Below are positions 19,102 to 28,187 of a stretch of 64,000 nt of DNA, piece by piece. Positions within the stretch are counted from its first letter, which is position 1, and every line of letters begins with the position of its first letter. The notes beneath the pieces are model-generated. The model was given only the letters and a program-made list of their open reading frames with translations, had not been told where the DNA came from and made no database searches. This stretch comes from Cyanidiococcus yangmingshanensis (taxonomy: Eukaryota; Rhodophyta; Bangiophyceae; Cyanidiales; Cyanidiaceae), in contig VWRR01000003.1 of NCBI GenBank assembly GCA_013995675.1, positions 434,001-498,000 on the forward strand. Reading direction: 5' to 3'. The position numbers and the translations under genes are program-made.

Positions 19102-20544
19102 ATGCTCTCTCATATACGGGTGATTGTGCCCAAGATAGGTCGCTTGGCTCGTGTTCCTTTGGGTCTGGCTGGTCGATCTAGCAGGGTTTGGTCTTCTGGA
19201 TCGGAGGTCTTGGTCCTTTCGCGGCTGAGTTCGAGCAAGACGGCTTCGCTGTTCACAGAGTGTCGTTATGCTCGTGGTCCTTGCTGGGAGCCGACTCACC
19301 GGAGCTATGTCAGGAGACTCACTTTGCCGTCTGAGGTTCCAGTGGGTACGCTTGAAACTGTTCCTGTTCCGACAATGGGTGAATCAATTACCGAGGGAAC
19401 CGTTGCGGCCCTCCTCAAAAGTGTCGGCGATCAAGTCCAAGAAGATGAGGTTGTAGTACAACTTGAGACCGATAAGGTGACGGTTGACGTTCGATCTCCA
19501 GTATCGGGTGTTATAAGAGAAGTGCTAGCGGCTGAGGGTGACAACGTGACCGTGGGCAAGGGACTGTTTCGGGTAGAGGTGGGCGCTCGAGGCTCATCGG
19601 CCGGCCAACATGAACGTCCGGCTGGGAAGCCCGAACAAACCGTTTCAGAGCAGGACCACATGGAACCGCGGGAAGAGCCGCCTGCAGAAGCTGTATCGCC
19701 ACCACCACCGCCTTCGGATGTTGAGCACGGTGAGGAGCATGCGGAGGCGGCGGCAGCGCAGCTACTTGGGCGCTCGGTCGTGCAACGTGGCCCAGCAGCG
19801 GCCGCCGCCGGTAGTGCACTGCTGGAGCAAGACGAAGCGGGTGAGCGGCGTGTGCCAATGAGCCGCATGCGACGTCGTATCGCAGAGCGTCTCAAACATG
19901 CGCAAAACACGGCAGCAATGTTGACGACGTTCAACGAATGCGACTTGTCAAGCTTGGCTGAAATGCGGGCCAGTTTCAAGGATGGTTTTGAGAAACGCTA
20001 CGGATCCAAGCTTGGATACATGAGCGCGTTCGTGAAAGCAGCAGCGATTGCTCTAGAGGAGCAACCAGAGGTGAATGGAGTCATTGACGGTGACGACATT
20101 GTGTACCGAGAATACGTTGATATATCTGTCGCAGTGAGCACACCGACAGGTCTGATGACGCCGGTCATGCGGGGAGTCGAAAAGATGAGCTTTGCAGATA
20201 TCGAGTTACAGTTGGCTGACTTTGCGAAGAGGGCTAGAGAAGGCCAGATTCGCTTGGAAGAGCTGCAAGGCGGAACGTTTACAATTTCAAACGGAGGCGT
20301 CTTTGGTAGCCTTCTAAGTACCCCTATAATCAATATGCCACAGTCGGCAATTTTGGGAATGCATGCAATACAGCGCCGTCCGGTTGTGGTCGGTGAGGAG
20401 ATTGTCATTCGTCCAATGATGTATTTGGCACTCACCTATGACCACCGACTGATTGACGGCAGGGAAGCAGTGACGTTTCTGCGCAGAATCAAGGCCTTAA
20501 TAGAGGATCCAAGGAGAATGCTCGTCGGTGTCTATGGATTTTAA
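19102..20544 (+). CDS. DLST: Dihydrolipoamide succinyltransferase, E2 of 2-oxoglutarate dehydrogenase
   Basis: 480 residues, complete in one frame. Residues 1-~90 are Arg/Ser-rich and hydrophobic, a mitochondrial leader. The lipoyl domain starts at [13 protein letters not shown], with the lipoylated lysine Lys125 in [10 protein letters not shown] Pro/Glu/Ala-rich linker (about 165-245) replaces the E3-binding domain, as known for eukaryotic DLST. The acyltransferase core follows ([21 protein letters not shown]) and ends with the catalytic [15 protein letters not shown], His448 and Asp452. MGES and the [11 protein letters not shown] form point to succinyl rather than acetyl transfer. It works in the TCA cycle in the mitochondrial matrix. 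The GC-rich linker explains long antisense frames at 19431-19979. Confidence 0.96.
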   Translation: MLSHIRVIVPKIGRLARVPLGLAGRSSRVWSSGSEVLVLSRLSSSKTASLFTECRYARGPCWEPTHRSYVRRLTLPSEVPVGTLETVPVPTMGESITEGTVAALLKSVGDQVQEDEVVVQLETDKVTVDVRSPVSGVIREVLAAEGDNVTVGKGLFRVEVGARGSSAGQHERPAGKPEQTVSEQDHMEPREEPPAEAVSPPPPPSDVEHGEEHAEAAAAQLLGRSVVQRGPAAAAAGSALLEQDEAGERRVPMSRMRRRIAERLKHAQNTAAMLTTFNECDLSSLAEMRASFKDGFEKRYGSKLGYMSAFVKAAAIALEEQPEVNGVIDGDDIVYREYVDISVAVSTPTGLMTPVMRGVEKMSFADIELQLADFAKRAREGQIRLEELQGGTFTISNGGVFGSLLSTPIINMPQSAILGMHAIQRRPVVVGEEIVIRPMMYLALTYDHRLIDGREAVTFLRRIKALIEDPRRMLVGVYGF

Positions 20545-20646
20545 ACGTCTCTGGTATGTACTTTCAATTCTAATTCAGATTGCTCGTGAGGCGTTCAGTG
20601 TCTCTTGCTTCAAGCGAGTGACAAAATGTGATGGTTTCATTCTGAC

Positions 20647-21486
20647 ATGAGCATGCGTTTTGTGCAGTTTGACCAGATTCGTTTTCCTGGGCCATACCTG
20701 AAGAACGAGATTTTGTTCAGCAGAGCACTGTCCCCGACTCTGATGAACCATTCAAGATATTGGGAGCGAATGGGATTATCGGCCTTTCATCGAGCTACCA
20801 TGAGATTCGAAAACGGCATTTTTGTTTTCCTAAGGAGCTCTAGCAAAGTGCAAATAACAAGTCTGGAGCGAGCACCCTTGCGAGGCGTGGTGAAAAGTGG
20901 ATTACAAGCGTTTTCAAGCCGATACGACGGTCAGAGGCTACAAAAGCGTGCTTCGTCCTCTCTGGAACGCTCCGGAGAACGACAACCCATATTCTCTCTG
21001 GATCTTGGGCAGAGGATCAGTTCGAGAACCACGGCACTGAACACTATTCGGCAAGAGATACTCGGAAGAGGTAGAGGAACGATAGCGCCCAGGGGCTTTA
21101 TGTTCAGTCCCGAGACTCGTACGCAGTTTTCTTGCAAACCTCACACAATCCTCTGTCTTGTGCACAAGCTGTTGTTTCGTCATGAAAACGAAGATGCGCT
21201 TTTGTTTACACAGCGTGTTTGTCGCGTAAAAGTCACTTTGAGTTACTACTACTTTAGTAGTACAGAGTGGCGCGGCGACCGATATCTAGCTCAAAAGGGT
21301 CATCCCATTAGGATTTGGGAAGCCTATCCCAGTGCAAAGAACGAGACAATTTCACAGATATTGAAAAAGTTCTTTGTACCTGGGAATCTTCCATGTTACC
21401 ACTACACCAGCAGCGCGTACTTTTGCGCTGCCCGGGAATCGTGCGGGACGAAGCGTCAACCCGGGGCAGAAGAAGATTCCGATTAG
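20647..21486 (+). CDS. Unknown 279-residue ORF between DLST and VTI1
   Basis: Open from the ATG at 20647 for 279 codons. I recognise no domain. The sequence is basic, with many Arg, Ser and Phe, a YYYFSSTEWRGDRYLA stretch and no clear membrane segment. It starts 103 bp after the DLST stop and ends 137 bp before VTI1, on the same strand. A frame of this size is unlikely but not impossible by chance in 64 kb, and its composition is close to that of non-coding DNA here. Confidence 0.35.
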   Translation: MSMRFVQFDQIRFPGPYLKNEILFSRALSPTLMNHSRYWERMGLSAFHRATMRFENGIFVFLRSSSKVQITSLERAPLRGVVKSGLQAFSSRYDGQRLQKRASSSLERSGERQPIFSLDLGQRISSRTTALNTIRQEILGRGRGTIAPRGFMFSPETRTQFSCKPHTILCLVHKLLFRHENEDALLFTQRVCRVKVTLSYYYFSSTEWRGDRYLAQKGHPIRIWEAYPSAKNETISQILKKFFVPGNLPCYHYTSSAYFCAARESCGTKRQPGAEEDSD

Positions 21487-21623
21487 ACCGAATTGCTCTG
21501 AATCATGATATAAAGTGCTCGTTCGTTTCATATCGTGTCAGATTTCTTTGCTGTGAAACGAGTCAGATCTTGCTCGACTTTCAAAAACCAAAGTTCGATA
21601 GGGATTCTGTCGCTTTAGGGGCG

Positions 21624-22369
21624 ATGCCTCAGGTCTCGACAGACCTTCGGCGATATGAACAGGAGTTGAATCGGACTGTAGAGTCTGCCAGTGCTGAGAT
21701 CGATAACTTCGCTTCGAACGAGAGCCTCGATGCCCGGCGAACCGTTGTGTCCAGAGTAGCGGCCTGGCTGCGGACCGCAAACGACTTGCTCGCTCGTATG
21801 GAACTAGAGGCAAAATCAACCGAGGGTGATGATTTTGACCGAGCATGCAGCTGACTCTGTCGTTTCAGACGGCAGACAGACAGTGATTCGCTTGAGGCGA
21901 AGCTTGCGTGAGTTAGAACGCGCCGTTCAACGCGAGGAGCTCGTAGCTCGCTCTCGTCCTGAGAACGGCTCTTCTGGCCACCCAGATGAGGAAACAACAA
22001 ACCTGCCTCTCTTAAGCACGACAAGGCAGCAGCGTGCTGGTTTCGTCGGACGTGACAGACACGCTTGTGAAAGCCTCGTTGCATATTCAGGACTCGAAAC
22101 GGACACTTGCAGAGACAGAGTCCCTCGGCTCCAGTATCCTGGCAGATCTGGAAGCTCAGGGCCAGGTCCTGGAACGCTCTAAAGACCGCTTGCAGAACAC
22201 TGACTGGCGGCTTCATTCTAGTGGTGGTCTCATCTCGTCGATGCGAAGCACAGAGCGAATGCGACGGGCAATACTGATCAGCCTGTGTGTTGCCGTATTC
22301 CTGTCACTCGGAGCACTCCTCGGTTTGAAAGTATGGCCATCCAAAAGCACTTCGGCTGGCAATCCATAA
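21624..22369 (+). CDS. VTI1: Qb-SNARE VTI1, two frame breaks
   Basis: Membrane-fusion SNARE of the trans-Golgi/endosome/vacuole route. The N-terminal part (ATG 21624) begins MPQVSTDLRRYEQELNRTVE with a helical Habc-type domain. The C-terminal segment has the VTI1 SNARE core: SKRTLAETESLGSSILADL, QVLERSKDRLQNTDWRL and ISSMRSTERMRRAI, followed by the tail anchor LISLCVAVFLSLGALLGL. The zero-layer residue expected to be Gln lies in the LEAQGQ/LERS region. Three frames are used: about 21624-21850, 21850-22030 and 22030-22369. The first break falls at a run of four T (about 21833-21836), the second lies around 22005-22034; indels are likely. Total length, about 248 codons, is close to VTI1 elsewhere, leaving no room for introns. 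Confidence 0.85.
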
Positions 22370-24080
22370 ATGGAACCACTTGTATAGCAGATGGAGCAAC
22401 TGATTATAGTGGACTAGTCGTACACAAAGGTTCCTCATCCAAACCGCCTGAGAACCAGGTCGTTGCACTCTGATTTCATTGCTCACTTTGCAACCAAAGA
22501 GCCCAGGAACTGATCATTGGATCGGGATGTCCTCTAATGAACTCGGAACTTGCGATTTAAAGCGCGTGCTAGCGTTCCAGCGAGTCATTTTGCCATCGCG
22601 GCGATACAATATGTCGTACTCAGTGGAGCCGAACCCGCTTTTCAGACTGTGGCAGCTCTTCCGCCTTCTTGAAAGATAGAGAATCTGTCTCGAAAAGAGC
22701 CGCCGAAGGTATCGCAAAATTTTTTGCATTTGAGTGAAGATGGTCGATCATGAGTATGAGTATGTCACAGCCTTCGAGAGGGTATGTCACGCGAAGAAAA
22801 GTCATAGTTTCCTCGAGTATCTATGAGAGCTTTGGAGAGTGATAGCTGGGTTACTTTCATAGCGGTTACTCTCTAGGAGGGTTTTGGAAGAGACCATTTG
22901 CAACGGCTAGCGGACACAGTGCCTGATGCCGAAATGAAATCACTTTTAGGATAAAAGAAGAGCGATAGAAAAAGTCCATGAGATTCTCGGATATCTGGAC
23001 CGAAGGCAGCACGAATAGAAGAGTTTTGCAGAAGGTGATATGCAAGTTACGGCTACAGCAATACTCCCCGAGGCTAGTTCCACTTGAAACCTTTCCGAAG
23101 ATACGCATCGCTTTGTCAGTTTGCGAGTTTCACAGAGCGTGGTTTTCGCTTACTTCGCCTATAACATACTCGTCTGTCGTGTCTCAGAAACTCGAATCTA
23201 CTTCTCGAGCGCGAATGCATTGTGTCTGAAGAGAGGTGGATGCTAAATAGAGTATTCACGAAAAAGCAACACTTGTATTAAAATGTGAAGTCATGACTCG
23301 TTCTGGGTGAAGAAGGCGGCACCGTGGAGATGCCCTATCGCAAGTTCGCAGATCGTGTACCGAGATACAGCCACGTTCTCTCGTCCGCTACGCAACATAT
23401 GATTTTGAACAAGAGTTCAAGCGACGCATATGCAGAACTCATCGATCAAGGATTTGTCGCTCGATGCGTTGCTATTGGGGTTGCAGACTGTTTTGTACCA
23501 ACTCCGTCTTGATTTTGGGCGCTGCGTCACATGCGGATACTGGAAACTCTGCGACTCTCTGGAGAGACCGCGACCGGTTGCTTTCTGCAGGGTCAGCGCC
23601 GAGGAAAGCTCTCTTATCTGTCGATGATCAAGCACTTGTCCATGGCTGCACGAATTGTTGCGTTTTAACCTTGGTGCGTTTTGCGTCGCCTTTAGTGGTC
23701 ACAACTTAGTCATCAGAAAATCTTTTCGCTCATCAGTGTGTGCTTCCGCTACTTCTCAGAACACAAATGCTGCTTAAGAATCTCAAGCAAAAAATTGTGG
23801 ACAATGTTTTGTTTTACCTAGATCTGTCCAATGTCTCGCTCAGCTGATCACGGCGTTTCTGTTCCCGAAAACTGTATTCTTTTTTCTCTGCACGAGTGCT
23901 CGGTTAGATGGCTTGCGGAGGCGCCATGGACGGAACATAAAGTTCTATACAGGATTGGCTCAAATGTTTCATCATTGTCCCGCAATCAATCGCTTGACCA
24001 TTTCGCCGCCCGGCGCATGTCGCCGCAAGTATTTTGTCAAGTGCCTCCTGACAGCGGTCTGAGCGCTAAGCACGCTAGCC
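22370..24080. other. 1.7 kb region with at most one small unknown gene
   Basis: Most of this stretch has frequent stops in all frames. The one segment that reads like protein is 23330-23515 (plus strand, ATG 23330: MPYRKFADRVPRYSHVL, then AYAELIDQGFVARCVAIGVAD), which could continue in the third frame to about 23705 (ALLSVDDQALVHGC). I do not recognise it. Nothing else is visible; the eL19 promoter lies at the right end. Confidence 0.35.
23330..23512 (+). CDS. Possible small unknown gene
   Basis: 61-residue frame with an ATG at 23330 and a helical, amphipathic look (SSDAYAELIDQGFVARCVAI). A one-base shift near 23500 would extend it into a frame running to 23709 (LILGAASHADTGNSATLW). No family is recognised, and there is no context support from neighbours. 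Confidence 0.25.
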   Translation: MPYRKFADRVPRYSHVLSSATQHMILNKSSSDAYAELIDQGFVARCVAIGVADCFVPTPS

Positions 24081-24740
24081 ATGGTTACGACCTCTTTAAA
24101 GCTGCAGAAGCGCCTGGCGGCAGCTGTTGCGGGAGTTGGTAAGAAGAAAATATGGGCAGACCCTACGGAGATTGAAAAGATTGCCCTGGCCAACTCGCGC
24201 CAGTCTGTGCGGAAGCTTCTTCGGGATGGTGTGCTTGTGCGCAAGCCTCCCGCTATGCACTCTAGGGCTCGTGTCCGTGAGCGTCTAGAAGCAAAGCGCA
24301 AGGGACGCCACACAGGCCCTGGCAAGCGCAAGGGCACGAGGGATGCGCGACTTCCTCAGCGTGTTCTCTGGATGCGTCGGCAACGTGTCTTGCGGCGGTT
24401 GTTGCGCAAGTACCGCGCCCAAGGCAAAATCGACCGCCACCTGTACCACGAGCTCTATCTCAGGTGCAAGGGCAATGTTTTTAAAAATAAGCGTGTCCTT
24501 ATGGAACATATACATAGAGCAAAGGCAGAAAAAGCCCGCGAGAAGGCCATTTCTGAACAACTCGAGGCGAGACGAGTTAAGAACAAGCTTATGCGGGAAC
24601 GTCGCGCGAATAGAGCGGAAGAGCGTCGACTCAAGGAAATCGGTTTGACTGCTGAAACTGATGCCCGGGAAGGTGATGCCGTTGGAAGATCACGGCGTCG
24701 ACGTGGTAGGCGCGACGAAATTGCGGAGACTGAAAGCTGA
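24081..24740 (+). CDS. RPL19: 60S ribosomal protein eL19
   Basis: 219 residues, complete. [20 protein letters not shown], the helix with [20 protein letters not shown], the H-S-R-A-R motif, [18 protein letters not shown] and [18 protein letters not shown] are near-textbook eL19. The C-terminal extension (about 150-219) is the long basic helix and tail typical of eukaryotes, ending with an Arg-rich run and an acidic tip. It belongs to the large cytosolic ribosomal subunit. No intron, which is notable because ribosomal protein genes in intron-poor eukaryotes are often the ones that keep them. Confidence 0.98.
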   Translation: MVTTSLKLQKRLAAAVAGVGKKKIWADPTEIEKIALANSRQSVRKLLRDGVLVRKPPAMHSRARVRERLEAKRKGRHTGPGKRKGTRDARLPQRVLWMRRQRVLRRLLRKYRAQGKIDRHLYHELYLRCKGNVFKNKRVLMEHIHRAKAEKAREKAISEQLEARRVKNKLMRERRANRAEERRLKEIGLTAETDAREGDAVGRSRRRRGRRDEIAETES

Positions 24741-25661
24741 GAACAGAGCGCCCACCGGAGACCACGCTCGAATAGAGGAATTTCGTCGGCTTCGATCCAG
24801 TTATAAACGTGCTCGCAGAACTGCTATAATAAAAGTGCCCGCTCATAACACGGTTTATCGCTGTAGCTCGGTTTCGTGGGTGTCCAGGTCCTCGAGGCTG
24901 ATACCGAGATGTTCATAAGCGACGGCACTGGCGTCTACTGTTAGCTCATTCCGTCGTTCAGAAACAACTACATCTGACTCGTCGTGAATCTTCCTTGACA
25001 ATTAAGGCTCATGCTATCAGAAGGCGACTCGGATCATGTGCAGCGTATGGTGTAGTGAGGGAGACGTTGTCCGATTCTAAGTGACGAACTAGCCCAGTCG
25101 TGAATGCGCAGGCGCGATTCGACGAATCATCGCTAGCGAAGCCGCTTGTGCATCAGTTTTGCGTGTTTCGTGAATCTCGAATCACCAGATCCTGACTCGT
25201 GCGTTTTCTGTTTGATGCCTGGTTGCACTAGGTTTTCTACCGGAAGCGATTATCGCGGGTCACTACCTGATTTCGTTGCATTGGAATATCTGCCACGTTT
25301 ACAGCCTCACGCTAGTTATCGGATGTCGAGACGCGACCTTGTCTCGACGCGCACATCTCTTTTTACGGGCGGGAATGCTGGAGTTTTTTTGGAGAGTCTA
25401 CATCATTTGCTGCCTCTCGAATACACATCTTGAGCGAAACAGTATCCTGCTAGCCTTGTTCACTGAATTTTGAGTGCCCGTTCGGGTTTGGCACGGAAAG
25501 CACCACGGAGCGCAGATAAACAGCGGTGCAAGCTATCTCATTTGATCACCTGCGCAGCTGTCAACAGTCGACGCAGCGGTCATACGCGAATGTGGCACAG
25601 ATAGCCGTGTGCCTGCACGGGTCAAAGCTACAACGTTTCAACCGATCTATCTCGCCGTAAC
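24741..25661. other. Intergenic region between convergent genes
   Basis: About 920 bp between the 3' ends of eL19 and glutamyl-tRNA reductase. A frame at 25146-25433 has no protein character. No tRNA, snRNA or repeat identified. Confidence 0.4.
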
Positions 25662-27251
25662 TTACAATCTGAACATGCTCTCCAGATTCTTGATGGTTTC
25701 CCGACGTTCTTCAACATCTTGCAGACCCCGAAGGTGACTCAAGGGACCATGCAACAGTTTGTTCACGATTCCTTTTGTCAACCGCTCCACTACTTCGCGT
25801 TCCTTGTCTGTGAGGTCGCTCAGTTTCCCGGTTACCTTTGAGAGCTCTTCTAGACGAATCTCCTCGGCTCTGTCTTGTAATTTTGTTATCGCTGGAATGC
25901 AGCCCAAACTTGACTGCCAATTTCGAAACTGGCGTAACTCCTCCCGAAGCAGATTTTCCGCTTCGATGATCAAGCGACGCCGACGCAACTGATTTCGCGC
26001 GACAACTGCTTTCAGGTCGTCGACGTTGTAAACATGCGCGCCTGACAAGTTACTCACGTTTTCTGCGATGTTTCTCGGCACCGATATGTCAATAAAGATG
26101 CGGGATCGGGTCACTGATTCGGAGGCTTCAAGATGTGGGCCGAGCATGTCTGCCGTCAGAACTGGCTCCCGAGAAGATGTCGAAGTGAATACAACATCCG
26201 CGCCAACGATTGCATCGATCAGCTCAGTCAATGGTCGGACGTTGATATCAACGTCTGGGAACTGTTTCAGGAGCTCATGTGCACGTTCCAGACTACGATT
26301 GACAATCGTAATGTCCGTCACACCACGAGCTAAAAGATGGGTCACGAGAAGCCGCGACATTGTGCCAGCGCCGACAATACAGACACGAGATTTTGCCAAA
26401 TAGGTCGCTAAACAGTTCGATTCAATCTGGGGCGTCTCCCCAGAGCATCCAAGAATATCATCTGTATAGCGCACCGTCATGAGCTCCACTGCCGCTGAAC
26501 TGATCGACACAGCACCTTTGGCGATTCCGGTCTCCGTGCGCACGCGTTTCCCTGCAGAAACAGCCGCGTTGAACAAACGAGTCAGCAACTTGCCTGCCAT
26601 GCCTCCATTTTCAGTAGCGATTTCATAGCACCGTTTCACCTGAGCCAGGATCTGGCCTTCGCCAACAACAAGCGAGTCCAGACCAGAAGCCACACGAAGA
26701 AGATGCCAAATTGCATCCTCCTCAGTGAGCATGAAGAGGTGCTGGCGTAGCTCGTGAATCTCAATCCCACTGCGTTGACTAAGATACTTCGTCACTTCGA
26801 GAATGCCATGTTTGGTGTCACCACAAGTCAAGTACACCTCAAAGCGATTACAAGTCGAAAGCAAGGCCACCTCGCTCACACTGGGGCAGGCCTCGACTAA
26901 CACTGCTGCTGCCTCTTTCCATTCGGACTCGGGAACTGCAAGCCGTTCACGCAAATCAACACTCGCCGTGTGATGTGAGAGCCCAATAACCACAATTTGA
27001 TCAGTCGCCGTCCCAGCGCCGCCCTGCCTTGCACGGTTCTCGAGACGGTTCTGAGGGGGAGGCTGCTCGGCTTTCGAGGTCATCGCTGAGGCCGCGTCCA
27101 AGACGAGGCCCAAAGAGCCCGACCCAAACCTTGAACGAGCTTGAGTCAGGGCACGCACCCGCGAAAACCCTAGCGCTTTGCATTGAGGAACTCGCTGCGC
27201 CCCAGCAAACACGACATAATGTCCTGAAGGCACGAATGCCGGCTGACCCAT
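25662..27251 (-). CDS. HEMA: Glutamyl-tRNA reductase, plastid-targeted
   Basis: 529 residues from the ATG at 27251. It reduces plastid glutamyl-tRNA(Glu) to glutamate-1-semialdehyde, the first committed step of tetrapyrrole (chlorophyll, haem, bilin) synthesis by the C5 route. Residues 1-~85 form a leader (MGQPAFVPSGHYVVFAGAQR; early Phe) ahead of IVVIGLSHHTASVDLRERLA. The catalytic Cys is in LLSTCNRFEVYL; LDSLVVGEGQILAQVKRCY, the NADPH Rossmann motif CIVGAGTMSRLLVTHLLARG and the C-terminal dimerisation helices follow. The presence of the gene implies a plastid-bearing host. An upstream 936-bp region with a very GC-rich core separates it from the divergent GNAAP-module gene. No intron. Confidence 0.96.
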   Translation of the reverse strand: MGQPAFVPSGHYVVFAGAQRVPQCKALGFSRVRALTQARSRFGSGSLGLVLDAASAMTSKAEQPPPQNRLENRARQGGAGTATDQIVVIGLSHHTASVDLRERLAVPESEWKEAAAVLVEACPSVSEVALLSTCNRFEVYLTCGDTKHGILEVTKYLSQRSGIEIHELRQHLFMLTEEDAIWHLLRVASGLDSLVVGEGQILAQVKRCYEIATENGGMAGKLLTRLFNAAVSAGKRVRTETGIAKGAVSISSAAVELMTVRYTDDILGCSGETPQIESNCLATYLAKSRVCIVGAGTMSRLLVTHLLARGVTDITIVNRSLERAHELLKQFPDVDINVRPLTELIDAIVGADVVFTSTSSREPVLTADMLGPHLEASESVTRSRIFIDISVPRNIAENVSNLSGAHVYNVDDLKAVVARNQLRRRRLIIEAENLLREELRQFRNWQSSLGCIPAITKLQDRAEEIRLEELSKVTGKLSDLTDKEREVVERLTKGIVNKLLHGPLSHLRGLQDVEERRETIKNLESMFRL

Positions 27252-27469
27252 CGTTCTACTGGCTACAGTGCAACCGTTATCCTCAGCAAACTATTCCGTC
27301 GAGTTCTTATTGGTCAAGTTCAAACGTAGCACACTCCTCGCTCACAAACGCTCAAGCGAGTACCAGAGTGTTGCTTCACTACACAAAACGCCCGCCCTAC
27401 CAAGCAGTTCAAATAGTGAGAACACACTCGCTTCGTCTCGGCAATACTTCAAGAACGAGCGTCACCTGA

Positions 27470-27850
27470 GGCGCCCGAGCGCATCAGGACCGACAGGCGA
27501 GCTGCGCACACGCGCGCCGCCCAGCGCCACGGCCGGCGGCCGTACCCTCGACGTTCCTGGCCATGATGCTCGCCCGATCACATCCGCCGCTGCGCTGTCG
27601 CGGGCGCATCTTTGCGACCGAGCGCGCCATCACTGGTCGTGGACACGAGCCCGCGTCGCACCGGTCCTGCCTCGTGCGCCGCGTCGCCAGGATTGGAGAG
27701 GCACCGATGCGCCGCCGTCGATTCGCGACGCCGACGGGCCGCACAACGGGTGTCCGGCGCGCGCGCGCTCGTCGGTCCCCGCGCGATGCCGGCAGTCGCG
27801 GCAGCGCAGCGCGATGCGATCATGTGGCGACTGCAAGCATATTCGCTAGC
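27470..27850. promoter_or_regulatory. GC-rich island between divergent hemA and GNAAP-module gene
   Basis: About 380 bp of extreme composition: 27481-27540 has 48 G/C of 60 and 27661-27720 has 45 of 60, with many CG dinucleotides, against roughly balanced neighbours. Frames are open on both strands here only because AT-rich stop codons are rare. The position between two divergent start codons suggests a CpG-island-like bidirectional promoter. The flanks (27252-27469 and 27851-28187) hold no gene either. Confidence 0.4.
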
Positions 27851-28187
27851 CGGTGACTAGGATTTGTGTGCTCTAGGCGACACAGACTGGGACGTGGAAC
27901 ATTTTGTCGAGTCCGGTGGGCTGGCTGGACAAGGTGCTGGTTCAAGAGGACGTTTTGGTATTGCAGAAGTGGTGAACAGTTGACTTTTCGGGGGCATCGG
28001 TCTCGGGTGTTGTGGCTGGTTCTGTTTCGGTAGCACGGTTGCTGGCTGGGTCTGCTCAGCAACGTGGTCACTGGCTTGCGCTGAGTGCTTTTTTCTGTCG
28101 TTCGTCTCGAGACTATTGGCGGCGCATAATCTTTTTGCGCTTTTATTGGTTCGGTTCTTTGTGACTGCGTAGCCGGCCGAGCTCGAG

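Noticed and set aside
19431-19979. 182-codon minus-strand ORF
   Set aside because: It is antisense to the GC-rich Pro/Glu/Ala linker of DLST and reads as Ser/Ala/Cys low-complexity sequence.
27484-27860. Overlapping ORFs of 80-190 codons on both strands
   Set aside because: They arise because the GC-rich block lacks stop codons in every frame; the sequences are Arg/Ala/Pro-rich without structure and overlap one another on both strands.
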